Program-made: the position numbers and the translations under genes
In this document: positions 25,888-34,500 of the stretch, in pieces
Layout of the letters: the number at the start of each line of letters is the position of its first letter
How positions within the stretch are numbered: the first letter of the stretch is position 1
Origin: UBA7332 sp051652645
GTDB lineage: Bacteria > Bacteroidota > Bacteroidia > Bacteroidales > UBA7332
DNA: 64,000 nucleotides
Assembly: GCA_051652645.1 (NCBI GenBank)
Contig: JBOFUP010000003.1
Span: forward strand, 1 to 64,000
Reading direction: 5' to 3'
Notes under the pieces: generated by a model
What the model was told of the DNA's origin: nothing
Databases searched by the model: none
Seen by the model: only the letters and a program-made list of their open reading frames with translations

Positions 25888-27012
25888 TTATTGTTGAAAT
25901 ATGTGATCCCAATCTTTCCATATTACCTCATACCCTCGTTGACGTATGGAGTTTACTATCTCTTGAGGCTCTCTGTTATCAGCCATCTCAAACTGCTCTG
26001 AAGCGTTGGTATAAGAGGCGTAACCCCCAGGTTCAGTCTTCGAGCCAGCACTCATGGATGTAATGCCGAGTTGTGTCATATTGTTTCGGAAATCAGGTAG
26101 CTCTCGTGTGGAAAGAGCAAGCTCAACGTCGTTGTCAAAGAGTCTGAATGCGAATATTAGTTGTGCGAGTTCGCTATCTTTAATCACTACATTTGGTTTG
26201 AACCCATCGCCAACGTGGGGTCGCATCCTTGGGAATGAAATTGAGTATTTAGTTTTCCAATATCTCTTCTGAAGATATCGCAGGTGCATAGCCATCATCG
26301 TAGCATCAGTTTGCCATTCCTCGAGCCCTATTAGTACTCCAAGTCCCATACGATGTATTGAAGCTTTTCCAAGTCTGTCGTATGTATCGAGTCTGTAGTT
26401 GTAGTCTCTCTTCTTTCCTTTTGGGTGGTATATAGTGTAGTTCTGCTTATTGTAGGTCTCTTGGTATATGTATACACTGTTAACACCAGCAGCAATTAGT
26501 CGTTCGTACTCATGCTGCTCCATTGGTTGTACCTCAAGAGAAATAGAAGCGAAGTGAGGTTTGACTATCTTTACTGCTTGTTCGAGATATTCTATACCAG
26601 CCTGACGAGGAGATTCCCCTGTTACAAGAAGTATGTGTTCGAAATTGCCGAGCTTTTTGATAGCCTCCACCTCCTTAAGTATTTCCTCAGGTGATAGTAT
26701 AATACGGTTTATCTTGTTCTGGTGGTTGAACCCGCAGTATACACAGTGGTTAGTGCATGCGTTTGTTAGATAAAGTGGGATGTAGAACTGAATAGTTTTA
26801 CCAAATCGTCTCTGAGTTATCTCTTTACTTCGTCTGGCCATAGTTTCAATGTATGGTTTTGCGGCAGGAGAGATAAGAGCTTTGAAGTCTTCAATATCTA
26901 GTCTTTGTTTTTTTAGAGCAGTCTGAACATCAAGTTCAGACTTGCTCTTTATGCTCTGAGAAATTGAGCCCCACTCTATATTTTCTACTATTTGGGTATA
27001 ATCTTTAAGCAT
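25888..27012 (-). CDS. thiH: 2-iminoacetate synthase ThiH
   Basis: Radical-SAM tyrosine lyase giving dehydroglycine for thiazole formation. 374 residues, full length. The cluster motif C-x3-C-x2-C is read in TNACTNHCVYCGF at about residues 85-97. The C-terminal part has the LSTRELPDFRNN and SAGSKTEPGGY segments typical of ThiH. Use of ThiH instead of the oxygen-dependent glycine oxidase ThiO agrees with an anaerobic life style. It lies between thiC (9 nt) and thiF (6 nt). Confidence 0.95.
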   Translation of the reverse strand: MLKDYTQIVENIEWGSISQSIKSKSELDVQTALKKQRLDIEDFKALISPAAKPYIETMARRSKEITQRRFGKTIQFYIPLYLTNACTNHCVYCGFNHQNKINRIILSPEEILKEVEAIKKLGNFEHILLVTGESPRQAGIEYLEQAVKIVKPHFASISLEVQPMEQHEYERLIAAGVNSVYIYQETYNKQNYTIYHPKGKKRDYNYRLDTYDRLGKASIHRMGLGVLIGLEEWQTDATMMAMHLRYLQKRYWKTKYSISFPRMRPHVGDGFKPNVVIKDSELAQLIFAFRLFDNDVELALSTRELPDFRNNMTQLGITSMSAGSKTEPGGYASYTNASEQFEMADNREPQEIVNSIRQRGYEVIWKDWDHIFQQ

Positions 27013-27021
27013 CTTATGAGT

Positions 27022-28710
27022 TTACTGTTCAATGCACTCTTTTGATAGTTTCATAGCACAGAAGTTTGGACCGCACATTGTGCAATAGTCTTCGTCGCTG
27101 TGTGAACCCTCTTTGTAGTATTCAAGAGCTCTCTCGGGGTCAAGAGAGAGGTTGAATTGGTCTTTCCATCTGAAGTCAAAACGAGCTTTGCTTAGAGCAT
27201 AGTCTCTGATGTGTGCTCCTGGGTGTCCCTTGGCTAGGTCCGCTGCGTGAGCCGCAATCTTGTATGTAATCACGCCATTGCGAACGTCTTCCTTGTTAGG
27301 TAGTCCTAGGTGTTCTTTTGGTGTTACATAGCAAAGCATAGCTGTTCCTAACCATCCTATCTGAGCGGCACCTATGGCAGAGGTGATATGGTCGTAGCCC
27401 GGAGCTATGTCAGTGGTTAGTGGTCCAAGAGTGTAGAACGGAGCTTCGTGGCATGACTTTAGCTGACGATCCATATTGTCTTTGATCTTATTTAGAGGGA
27501 CGTGTCCAGGGCCTTCGATGATCACTTGTACGTCTTTTTCCCAGGCTTTGAGAGTAAGTTGGCCTAAAGTATCAAGTTCGGCAAATTGAGCATCATCGTT
27601 TGCGTCGTGAATGGACCCAGGGCGTAGTCCATCACCTAAAGACACAGCCACGTCGTATTGGGCAAGTATGTCACATATTTCATCGAAGTGTTCGTATAGG
27701 AAGCTTTCTTTTTGGTGAGTCTTGCACCATTTAGTCATTATCGATCCTCCTCTGGAAACTATTCCTGTCAGACGGGTGTTTGCTAGGTTTACGTTTTCGA
27801 GTTTTATTCCTGCATGTATAGTAAAGTAGTCAACACCTTGTTCGGCTTGCTCGATAAGAGTGTCGCGGAATATCTCCCAATTAAGATCTTCTACTTTTCC
27901 ATCAACTTTCTCGAGAGCTTGGTATATAGGAACAGTGCCCACTGGTACGGGGCAGTTTCTGATAATCCATTCACGAGTTTCGTGTATGTTGTTACCCGTA
28001 GATAGATCCATGAGAGTGTCTCCTCCCCAACGGCAACTCCAAACAGCCTTTTCTATCTCTTCTTCTATTCCAGAAGACATAGCAGAGTTACCTATGTTTG
28101 TGTTTATCTTTACTAGGAAGTGTCGACCAATGATCATAGGTTCAGCCTCTGGGTGGTTTATGTTTGCAGGAATGATTGCTCTACCATGTGCAACTTCTTG
28201 ACGAACAAACTCGGCTGTTATGTGGCTCTGTATTCCCAATGCTCTGTTGTTCATATTCTCGCGTATGGCAACATATTCCATCTCAGGAGTTATTATACCT
28301 TGTCGAGCAAGAGCCATTTGAGTAATCTTTTCGCCCTTTTTTGCTCTGTATGGTAGGTGTCTGTTTTTGAAACGTATGGAGTCGAGGCTCTTATCTTTTT
28401 CTCTCATCTGTCCATAGTGAGATGTTAGTTCATCTAGTTTGACAAGTGATTTCGACTCTTTTATCCAGCTTTCGCGAAGTCGTGGTAGTCCCTCTTCAAG
28501 ATTTATCGTCGCATTAGGATCAGTATAAGGACCACTTGTGTCATAAATGACTACTGGATCATTCTTGATGTGTGTTCTTTTACCATCTATAGTCTTAACA
28601 GAGTCAGTTAGATTGACTTGTCGCATAGCTACTCTTATAGGGAATATTTCACCGTCGATGAATATCTTCTGAGAGTTAGGGTATGGAGTTCTTGTTATCT
28701 TTTTATCCAT
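27022..28710 (-). CDS. thiC: Phosphomethylpyrimidine synthase ThiC
   Basis: Radical-SAM enzyme that rearranges aminoimidazole ribotide to hydroxymethylpyrimidine phosphate. 562 residues. The unusual C-terminal cluster motif C-x2-C-x4-C is read in YCTMCGPNFCAMK, close to the end. The central barrel shows EGPGHVPLNKIKDNMDRQ and GPLTTDIAPGYDH. The N-terminal domain (about 1-130) is present but shorter than in enterobacterial ThiC. It lies between thiG and thiH in the riboswitch-controlled operon. Confidence 0.97.
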   Translation of the reverse strand: MDKKITRTPYPNSQKIFIDGEIFPIRVAMRQVNLTDSVKTIDGKRTHIKNDPVVIYDTSGPYTDPNATINLEEGLPRLRESWIKESKSLVKLDELTSHYGQMREKDKSLDSIRFKNRHLPYRAKKGEKITQMALARQGIITPEMEYVAIRENMNNRALGIQSHITAEFVRQEVAHGRAIIPANINHPEAEPMIIGRHFLVKINTNIGNSAMSSGIEEEIEKAVWSCRWGGDTLMDLSTGNNIHETREWIIRNCPVPVGTVPIYQALEKVDGKVEDLNWEIFRDTLIEQAEQGVDYFTIHAGIKLENVNLANTRLTGIVSRGGSIMTKWCKTHQKESFLYEHFDEICDILAQYDVAVSLGDGLRPGSIHDANDDAQFAELDTLGQLTLKAWEKDVQVIIEGPGHVPLNKIKDNMDRQLKSCHEAPFYTLGPLTTDIAPGYDHITSAIGAAQIGWLGTAMLCYVTPKEHLGLPNKEDVRNGVITYKIAAHAADLAKGHPGAHIRDYALSKARFDFRWKDQFNLSLDPERALEYYKEGSHSDEDYCTMCGPNFCAMKLSKECIEQ

Positions 28711-28730
28711 TTTGATATAAGTCTTTGTTG

Positions 28731-29501
28731 TTAGTCATTTAGGAATGAAGTAAGGGGGCTGCTGGCTTCGGCTCTGTCAAGTTGAGACCCTAATCCAGCA
28801 AGATGTGCTTGTCTACCAGCTTGGACGGCTTTGCGGAATGCTTTAGCCATTTGTACTGGGTTGTTAGCAACTGCAATGGCAGTATTTACGAGTACTGCGT
28901 CTGCACCTAGTTCCATGGCGTATGCTGCGTGTGAAGGTGCACCTATACCAGCATCTACAATCACAGGGATGTTGCTCTGTTCTATGATTATCTGAATGAA
29001 ATCCTTTGTAAGGAGTCCTTTGTTTGTGCCTATTGGTGCTCCGAGTGGCATCACGGCAGATGACCCCGCATCTTCTAGTCTTTTGCAAAGCACAGGATCT
29101 GCTTGTATGTATGGAAGGATAATGAATCCTAGTTTAGCGAGTTCTTCGGTTGCTTTGAGTGTTTCGATAGGATCAGGAAGGAGATACTTAGGGTCTGGGT
29201 GTATCTCTAGTTTTAGTAGATTTGTCTCGAATGCCTCTCTAGCTAGTTTTGCAGCAAATATTGCTTCTTTAGCATTTCGAACACCTGAGGTGTTTGGGAG
29301 TAGATGTATTTTGGGATTTTTGATGTGGTTAAGCATCTCATCCTCATGGTTGTTCATCTCGATTCGCTTCATCGCCATTGTAACCATCTCGGTTTGAGAG
29401 GCCTCTATAGCGTTGCTCATCTCTTTGTTTGAGCTGAATTTACCTGTTCCCAGGAATAGACGAGAGGAGAATTCTATGTCTCCAATAATTAGTTTGTCCA
29501 T
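28731..29501 (-). CDS. thiG: Thiazole synthase ThiG
   Basis: Joins deoxyxylulose 5-phosphate, dehydroglycine and sulfur from ThiS thiocarboxylate into the thiazole phosphate ring. 256 residues, (beta/alpha)8 barrel. The Schiff-base lysine is in TNLLKLEIHPDPKYLLPD at about residue 95-105, and the phosphate-binding end has VIVDAGIGAPSHAAYAMELGADAVLVNTAIA. Starts 2 nt after thiE ends, so translation is probably coupled. No anomaly seen. Confidence 0.95.
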   Translation of the reverse strand: MDKLIIGDIEFSSRLFLGTGKFSSNKEMSNAIEASQTEMVTMAMKRIEMNNHEDEMLNHIKNPKIHLLPNTSGVRNAKEAIFAAKLAREAFETNLLKLEIHPDPKYLLPDPIETLKATEELAKLGFIILPYIQADPVLCKRLEDAGSSAVMPLGAPIGTNKGLLTKDFIQIIIEQSNIPVIVDAGIGAPSHAAYAMELGADAVLVNTAIAVANNPVQMAKAFRKAVQAGRQAHLAGLGSQLDRAEASSPLTSFLND

Positions 29502-29503
29502 CT

Positions 29504-30772
29504 CTATTGTAGCTTTTGATTTATCGTTTTGATAATGTTTATTTTTTCGTTTATCTCGCTCTCTAAATCTGACTTGAGGGTTAGAGAGGATGAGATAGCT
29601 ATACCATGTACACCAGAGTCAATCAAGTGTGGTATATCCTCTTGTGTTATACCACCGATAGCTATTATTGGTGTATCTATGTTATGTTTGTAGCATTTAT
29701 TGATTATCTCTCTGTATCCATCTAGCCCTAGTATTGGGCTAAGATTGTCTTTTGTTGTTGTGAATCGGAATGGACCTAGTCCAATATAGTCAACTCCATC
29801 GGTAACTAGCTTTACAATATCTTCGAAGCTGTTAGCCGTGCCACCAATAATGAAGTTATTCCCTAGTAACTCACGGGCTTGCTTTATGGGCATATCGTTT
29901 TTTCCAAGGTGTACTCCATCAGCAGATGTTTTTAGTGCTATGTGAGGGTCGTCGTTGATTATCAATGTAGAGTTGTTTGCTTTGCAAACTCTTCTTAACT
30001 CTTTAGCAGTATTTATTTTTGTCTCAACAGAGGCGTATTTGTTTCTAAGTTGAACCAGAGGTACTCCCATTGAAGGGTATTGTGAGCAAGAACCGAGAAG
30101 TTCATTCGGCTTCATTTTGTCTGGTTTAGTGATGTAGTGCAGCTTAGGTATGCTTTTTTGTTTTAGTTTGTTGCATATCTGTTGCATTTGAAGGTATCTA
30201 GCAACGAGTTTCTCGTTGTTGAAATCTTTGCACCATTCGCACCATAGGCTTCCCAGTATAGCAACTCCTCCGAATCCTAGATTGTGTAACTCTTCGATAT
30301 TCTCATCTGTGATACCACCGAGAGCTATTGTGCTTTTATTGATTAAACCACTTTGTTGAGCTTCTAAAAGTTCTTCTCTTGTTATTGACGGCGAGTGTCC
30401 CTCTTTGGATATAGATTCATATATTGGGCTTAGGAAGTGGTATTTGCAGTTGAGGTCTGCTTGCTCTAACTCTTGAATTGAGTGAAGAGAGTTACTATTT
30501 ATATTTTGTCGGTCTAGTATCTCAATATTGCTATTTCTTTTGTTGAGGTGTACTCCTTTAATATCATATATATCAGCAATCTTGTAGTGGTCATGGATTA
30601 CAATTCTAGAGTGATATTCAGGGTTAATTGTTTGTATGAAATGGCTTGTCATTTGGAAGCTCCAATCAGGCTTGCGAAGGTGTATGGTGCTTGCACCAGC
30701 TTTCATAAGTAGGGTTAGAGCTTCTTGTTCTTGGGGATAAGTTCCGGGGGGAGTGATGATTATGAGTTTCAT
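29504..30772 (-). CDS. thiE: Two-domain thiamine phosphate synthase (TenI-like domain fused to ThiE)
   Basis: 422 residues, about twice the length of ThiE. Residues about 1-200 form a ThiE/TenI-like barrel (IHLRKPDWSF, IVIHDHYKIADIYDIKGVHLN, FLSPIYESISKEGH, ALGGIT, GVAILGSLW). Residues about 212-422 form a complete ThiE: VQLRNKY, LIINDDPHIAL, DGVHLGKND, IGGTANSFED, YIGLGPFRFTTTKDN and IAIGGIT. The C-domain should make thiamine phosphate from the pyrimidine and thiazole units. The N-domain lacks the second D of NDD (HDH instead) and the FTTTK loop, so it may be a TenI-type thiazole aromatase or regulatory. In Bacteroides the two are, as I recall, separate genes in the same operon. Confidence 0.9.
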   Translation of the reverse strand: MKLIIITPPGTYPQEQEALTLLMKAGASTIHLRKPDWSFQMTSHFIQTINPEYHSRIVIHDHYKIADIYDIKGVHLNKRNSNIEILDRQNINSNSLHSIQELEQADLNCKYHFLSPIYESISKEGHSPSITREELLEAQQSGLINKSTIALGGITDENIEELHNLGFGGVAILGSLWCEWCKDFNNEKLVARYLQMQQICNKLKQKSIPKLHYITKPDKMKPNELLGSCSQYPSMGVPLVQLRNKYASVETKINTAKELRRVCKANNSTLIINDDPHIALKTSADGVHLGKNDMPIKQARELLGNNFIIGGTANSFEDIVKLVTDGVDYIGLGPFRFTTTKDNLSPILGLDGYREIINKCYKHNIDTPIIAIGGITQEDIPHLIDSGVHGIAISSSLTLKSDLESEINEKINIIKTINQKLQ

Positions 30773-30790
30773 GTAAGTCTATTATATTAT

Positions 30791-30991
30791 TTATCCGCCA
30801 CAAGTAGCTCGTATGATTGTAACTTTCTCGTTGGGTGATAGTGTGTAATTATCCCATATTGATCTAGCAATGATCTCTTCCTTTGATGCAATCGCTATTC
30901 CTTTAGTGGATATATTCAGCTCCTCTAGTGCTTGAGTAAGTGTTGAGTTATCTGTTATCTCTCTCTCTAGATCGTTTATGTAAATTCTCAT
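30791..30991 (-). CDS. thiS: Sulfur carrier protein ThiS
   Basis: Ubiquitin-like carrier, 66 residues, ending in the required Gly-Gly (RATCGG) that ThiF adenylates and that becomes a thiocarboxylate. The start MRIYINDLEREI and the SPNEKVTIIRATCGG end are standard. Its start overlaps the thiD stop by 4 bases (ATGA type), so translation is coupled. Confidence 0.95.
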   Translation of the reverse strand: MRIYINDLEREITDNSTLTQALEELNISTKGIAIASKEEIIARSIWDNYTLSPNEKVTIIRATCGG

Positions 30992-31818
30992 ATTGTAATT
31001 TTGTTTAGAGCAATAGGTTCGAAAAGATGGTTGACTGATCCATGACCATGTCCTATATGTACATCTTTTCCATGTAGTATGGCTTGGCTTATGTATCTTT
31101 TGCTTTTTCTTACAGCATCCTCTAGGCTGTCTCCCTTTGATAGATGTGCAGTAATGGCTGAAGATAGAGTGCAGCCTGTACCGTGTGTGTTTTTTGTGTA
31201 GATCTTTGATGAGGTGTGTGATATGGGCTCCTTTTGGTGCTGGAAAAGTATGTCGGTTAGATTATCACCTGAGAGGTGTCCGCCTTTTATCAATACAGCA
31301 TTAGCACCAAGCTCAAGGAGTTTGTTACCTGCTTTGATCATATCTTCAATATTATTTATGATAATACCGGTCAAGTAAGTGGCCTCGCTTGTGTTTGGAG
31401 TAATAATCGTAGTGATAGGGAATAGCTCTTTAATTATGAGCTGAGTACATTCGGGTTTGATAAGAGGATCACCACTGGTGGCAATCATAACAGGATCAAG
31501 CACAATGTTTTGTGGTTGATGTTTTTGAATTAATTGTTTTACGGTATTGATTATATCGGGAGAGTGTAGCATCCCAATCTTTATGGCATTTATCTTAATG
31601 TCAGAGAGTACAGCTTCAGCTTGAGCTTCGACCATCTGAGGGTCTACAGCTGAAATTGAGACTACACCCATTGTGTTTTGTGCAGTAATAGCTGTAATAA
31701 CAGAGGTTGCATATACGCCCAGAGCTGAGAATGTCTTTATATCGGCTTGTATGCCTGCGCCTCCGCAACTGTCAGAACCGGCTATTGTCATAGCGGTCGG
31801 ATAGGTATGAGAATACAT
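30988..31818 (-). CDS. thiD: Hydroxymethylpyrimidine/phosphomethylpyrimidine kinase ThiD
   Basis: Ribokinase-fold enzyme that phosphorylates HMP and HMP-phosphate. 276 residues. N-terminal AGSDSCGGAGIQADIKTFSALGVY and C-terminal NTHGTGCTLSSAITAHLSKG (anion hole and catalytic aspartate-equivalent region) are intact. It is the first gene after the TPP riboswitch and overlaps thiS by 4 bases. Placement of thiD first differs from the usual Bacteroides order, where I recall thiS leading. Confidence 0.95.
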   Translation of the reverse strand: MYSHTYPTAMTIAGSDSCGGAGIQADIKTFSALGVYATSVITAITAQNTMGVVSISAVDPQMVEAQAEAVLSDIKINAIKIGMLHSPDIINTVKQLIQKHQPQNIVLDPVMIATSGDPLIKPECTQLIIKELFPITTIITPNTSEATYLTGIIINNIEDMIKAGNKLLELGANAVLIKGGHLSGDNLTDILFQHQKEPISHTSSKIYTKNTHGTGCTLSSAITAHLSKGDSLEDAVRKSKRYISQAILHGKDVHIGHGHGSVNHLFEPIALNKITI

Positions 31819-31909
31819 TTTGTTCTGATTTGTGGAAGGGGTACTGCGTTAGGATTTGCAGGATAATCAAGACTAGGTCTGTCTAGATGAATATAATAAG
31901 TCATAGCTA

Positions 31910-31993
31910 TGAACAAATTCCTACGGCAGCACTACCTGCGTCAGGTTCATAGGGTATAATCTCAGCCTATCTAAGTAAGGCACCCCTTTTGTT
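31910..31993 (-). promoter_or_regulatory. TPP riboswitch (THI element)
   Basis: Read on the minus strand, the element has the P1 stem AACAAA/TTTGTT (31988-31993 with 31912-31917), then GGGGTGCC, the CTGAGA loop, ACCC, GAACCTGA, GGTAGTGC and GTAGGAA, all conserved TPP aptamer blocks. It lies about 95 nt before the thiD ATG. No T-run terminator is visible between aptamer and gene, so control of translation initiation is more likely. A weak -7 box (TATTTTCG, 32002-32009, minus strand) would place the transcript start right at the aptamer. Confidence 0.95.
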
Positions 31994-32078
31994 TATTGAG
32001 ACGAAAATAGGTAAAGAAATGATTAGTTGTTTTCTTTGTTGTCTTTTTTATCACTTTTTAGTAAAACTTTTCATAATA

Positions 32079-32121
32079 CCAAAGGGGGCTGATTACTTTT
32101 ATAGTAATCAGCCCCCTTTGG
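32079..32121. terminator. Bidirectional terminator between lgt and the thiamine leader
   Basis: Perfect 19-bp arms (32079-32097, 32103-32121) with a 5-nt loop. It ends the leftward lgt transcript and insulates the thiamine operon promoter. Confidence 0.85.
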
Positions 32122-32138
32122 CTCATTTATATTGTTTT

Positions 32139-32966
32139 TTACTTTATAGCAGGATTCTTCAGTGCTCTATATATTAGTATAACAGAGGCGATCATGAATG
32201 GTAAACTAAGGATTTGTCCCATGTTTAGGATCATTCCTTCCTCAAATACTTCTTGGTTGTTCTTTAAGAATTCAACGAAGAATCTAGATCCAAATATACC
32301 TGCTAGGAATGTTCCGAATATTAACCCAGGACGTTTGTAGGCCTTGAATCTCCAATACATAGTCATAAGTATGACAAAAGTAACTAGATAAATCAATGCT
32401 TCGTATATTTGAGTAGGGTGTGATGGAAGTGAGAATATTGGTTCTGCTCCGTTTTTCCAAGCGGCTACGTTGGTAATGAATCTAAAAGCCCAAGGAAGAT
32501 CAGTAGGGTGTCCATAGATCTCGTGATTCATTAGATTGCCTATTCGTATCATTGTTCCTACTAGGGCAACTGGTACTAATAGACGGTCAAATGTCCATAT
32601 CATGGATCTGTGAGTCACCTTCTTTGAATAAATATAAATCGCAATAAGTATACCGATTGCACCACCGTGGCTAGCTAGTCCACCTTCCCATACTTTGATT
32701 ATCTCAATTGGGTTGCTTAGATAGTATTCTGGGTTGTAGAATAGGCAGTGTCCGAGTCTTGCACCTATCACAGTGCCAGCGAAGACGTAGATAAATAGTG
32801 AGTCTAGCCATTCGAGTTTAATCTTTTCATATGTAAACATACGCTCTATGATCTTATATCCTATCCAGAAACCAAGAGCAAACATAAGGCTGTACCAAAG
32901 GATTTCACGGCCAAATATTTCGAAGATAGTGGGACTAACAGTCCAATCAATATGCAATAGTGTCAT
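32139..32966 (-). CDS. lgt: Prolipoprotein diacylglyceryl transferase
   Basis: Inner-membrane enzyme that transfers diacylglycerol from phosphatidylglycerol to the lipobox cysteine of prelipoproteins. 275 residues with about seven membrane segments. The family signature GARLGHCLFYNPEYY (catalytic arginine region) appears at about 74-88, and RIGNLMNHEIYGHPTD at about 141-156. The C-terminal helix region FGSRFFVEFLKNNQEVFE is also typical. It is the last gene of the leftward envelope cluster; the 108-nt gap after ddh holds a hairpin. Confidence 0.95.
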   Translation of the reverse strand: MTLLHIDWTVSPTIFEIFGREILWYSLMFALGFWIGYKIIERMFTYEKIKLEWLDSLFIYVFAGTVIGARLGHCLFYNPEYYLSNPIEIIKVWEGGLASHGGAIGILIAIYIYSKKVTHRSMIWTFDRLLVPVALVGTMIRIGNLMNHEIYGHPTDLPWAFRFITNVAAWKNGAEPIFSLPSHPTQIYEALIYLVTFVILMTMYWRFKAYKRPGLIFGTFLAGIFGSRFFVEFLKNNQEVFEEGMILNMGQILSLPFMIASVILIYRALKNPAIK

Positions 32967-32995
32967 TTTTGTTTGGTATTATTAATTCACAAGAG

Positions 32996-33035
32996 AGAGG
33001 GGAGTCACCTCCAGTATTGGATGTAGCTCCCCTCT
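32996..33035 (-). terminator. Hairpin after ddh, possible terminator
   Basis: AGAGGGGAG and CTCCCCTCT arms, with an inner CCA/TGG stem, between ddh and lgt. No strong T run follows. Confidence 0.45.
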
Positions 33036-33074
33036 ATATAGTATTTGGGGTGTAAAGTCCAAGACAATAGACTA

Positions 33075-33974
33075 TTACACCAAACGTCTGATCAGTTCGT
33101 CTCTGTCGCCAACAAGCATGTCGATCATTGGAATCTCAATCATAGTATAAGCACCTGGTTGCTGGCGGAATGATGCACGAGCAACTGCAACAAGTATTTG
33201 AGCAGTTAACGCTGGGTTGTTTATCTGCATGTTGAACTCAAAGATCTGGTTTTGAGTTTTCCCAGATACACCTTTGCGAACAAGGTTAACGCCGTGTCCC
33301 ATATCTTTTAGTGCATCAACTGAGTCTACTTTAGTTACGTGAGTCTCATCATGAGCGAAGTAGTCGTCAGATTTGATTGCAGCAGCCACCTCTTCAAAAT
33401 TGTAACCCTCCTCAAGTTCAATGTATACCATTCTTCTGTGTATACTAGTTCCAAGAGGAATAGTCATAGAAAGAGCATTTTTAACTCCAGCAATAGCTTT
33501 ACAAGCAACAGTATGCCCCATTGACATACCAGGACCGAAGTTTGTGTAAGTAACACCTTTTGGCGCAACAGCTTCTAGAAGAGCGCGAACAACTGAGTCT
33601 GAACCTGGATCCCATCCAGCAGATATAATAGAAACAGCGTTATTCGCTTTAGCAACGGCGGATAGTTCGCGACGAAGGTCTACAATACCACCATGTATGT
33701 CATAGCTATCCACTGTGTTAATACCTTTAGCTAGTATCTCTTTAGCATAGCTCTCGATTTGTCTTGTTGGAGAACATAGTATAGCAACGTCAACATTCTC
33801 AAGCTTTGAGATGCAATCTACCACTGGTACCTCTGCCAATTCTGAGGGTTTAATCCCACTAGCATCACGACGAACAACACCTGCAACCTCAAAGTCAGGA
33901 GCAGCTTCAAGTGCTTCGAATACAAATTTGCCAATATTGCCATAGCTAACAATGGCAGCTCTAAACTTTTTCAT
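33075..33974 (-). CDS. ddh: meso-Diaminopimelate dehydrogenase
   Basis: NADPH-dependent enzyme that makes meso-diaminopimelate directly from tetrahydrodipicolinate, bypassing the succinylase or acetylase routes. 299 residues. The N-terminal Rossmann motif is VSYGNIGKFV at about 9-18, with VVRRDAS after it; the catalytic region shows VDSYDIHG, SAGWDPGSDS and FGPGMSMGHTVACKAIAGVKNALSMT. The N-terminus and the GxGNIG-like motif fit Ddh and not DapB. It lies 56 nt after yqeY on the same strand, supplying the cell wall amino acid next to the mur genes. Confidence 0.95.
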   Translation of the reverse strand: MKKFRAAIVSYGNIGKFVFEALEAAPDFEVAGVVRRDASGIKPSELAEVPVVDCISKLENVDVAILCSPTRQIESYAKEILAKGINTVDSYDIHGGIVDLRRELSAVAKANNAVSIISAGWDPGSDSVVRALLEAVAPKGVTYTNFGPGMSMGHTVACKAIAGVKNALSMTIPLGTSIHRRMVYIELEEGYNFEEVAAAIKSDDYFAHDETHVTKVDSVDALKDMGHGVNLVRKGVSGKTQNQIFEFNMQINNPALTAQILVAVARASFRQQPGAYTMIEIPMIDMLVGDRDELIRRLV

Positions 33975-34030
33975 AATCTTTTTTACCTATATATTTATAT
34001 ATATCTGTTGACTAAATCTTAATTATCTTG

Positions 34031-34480
34031 TTACGACAATAGTTTTTTTACCATTTCTGATATGGCTTTACCATCGCTTTTTCCTGAAAGAGCCTTTGAG
34101 GCCGCTCCCATTACTTTGCCCATTTCTTTTGCAGATGTAGCTCCACACTCTTTGATTATCTCAAGTACAGCTGCTTCAAGCTCTTGAGATGACATTGGTT
34201 TAGGAAGGTATTCTGCAATTATAGCAACCTCTTGTATCTCTTTTTCAGCAAGATCTTCTCTATTCTGATTTTGAAATATATCAGCAGCGTCTTTGCGTTG
34301 CTTCTGCATTTTTTGAAGTATTTTGATGGCTTGTTCGTCTGTAAAGTCGCCTTCAGCTCCTTTTGCAGTCTTAGCTTCAATGAACTCTTTTTTTACGCCA
34401 CGTAGAGTTTCAGTGCGCAGTTTATCTTTAGCAAGCATGGATTTCTTGATATCCTCGCTTATCTTATCAAATAGATTCAT
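34031..34480 (-). CDS. yqeY: GatB/YqeY domain protein
   Basis: 149-residue cytoplasmic protein of the YqeY family, related to the tail domain of the amidotransferase subunit GatB. It starts LFDKISEDIKKSMLAKDKLRTETLRGVKKEF and has the family MGKVMGAASKALSGKSDGKAISEMVKKLL end. A tRNA-dependent role is suspected for the family but not shown. It lies 20 nt downstream of ftsZ, as often seen in Bacteroidota, and is probably co-transcribed. Confidence 0.9.
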   Translation of the reverse strand: MNLFDKISEDIKKSMLAKDKLRTETLRGVKKEFIEAKTAKGAEGDFTDEQAIKILQKMQKQRKDAADIFQNQNREDLAEKEIQEVAIIAEYLPKPMSSQELEAAVLEIIKECGATSAKEMGKVMGAASKALSGKSDGKAISEMVKKLLS

Positions 34481-34500
34481 AATGATTTATATGTTTATGG

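Noticed and set aside
28996..29397. Open frame on the plus strand opposite thiG
   Set aside because: Antisense shadow of thiG inside a tightly packed operon, low-complexity serine-rich product, no promoter.
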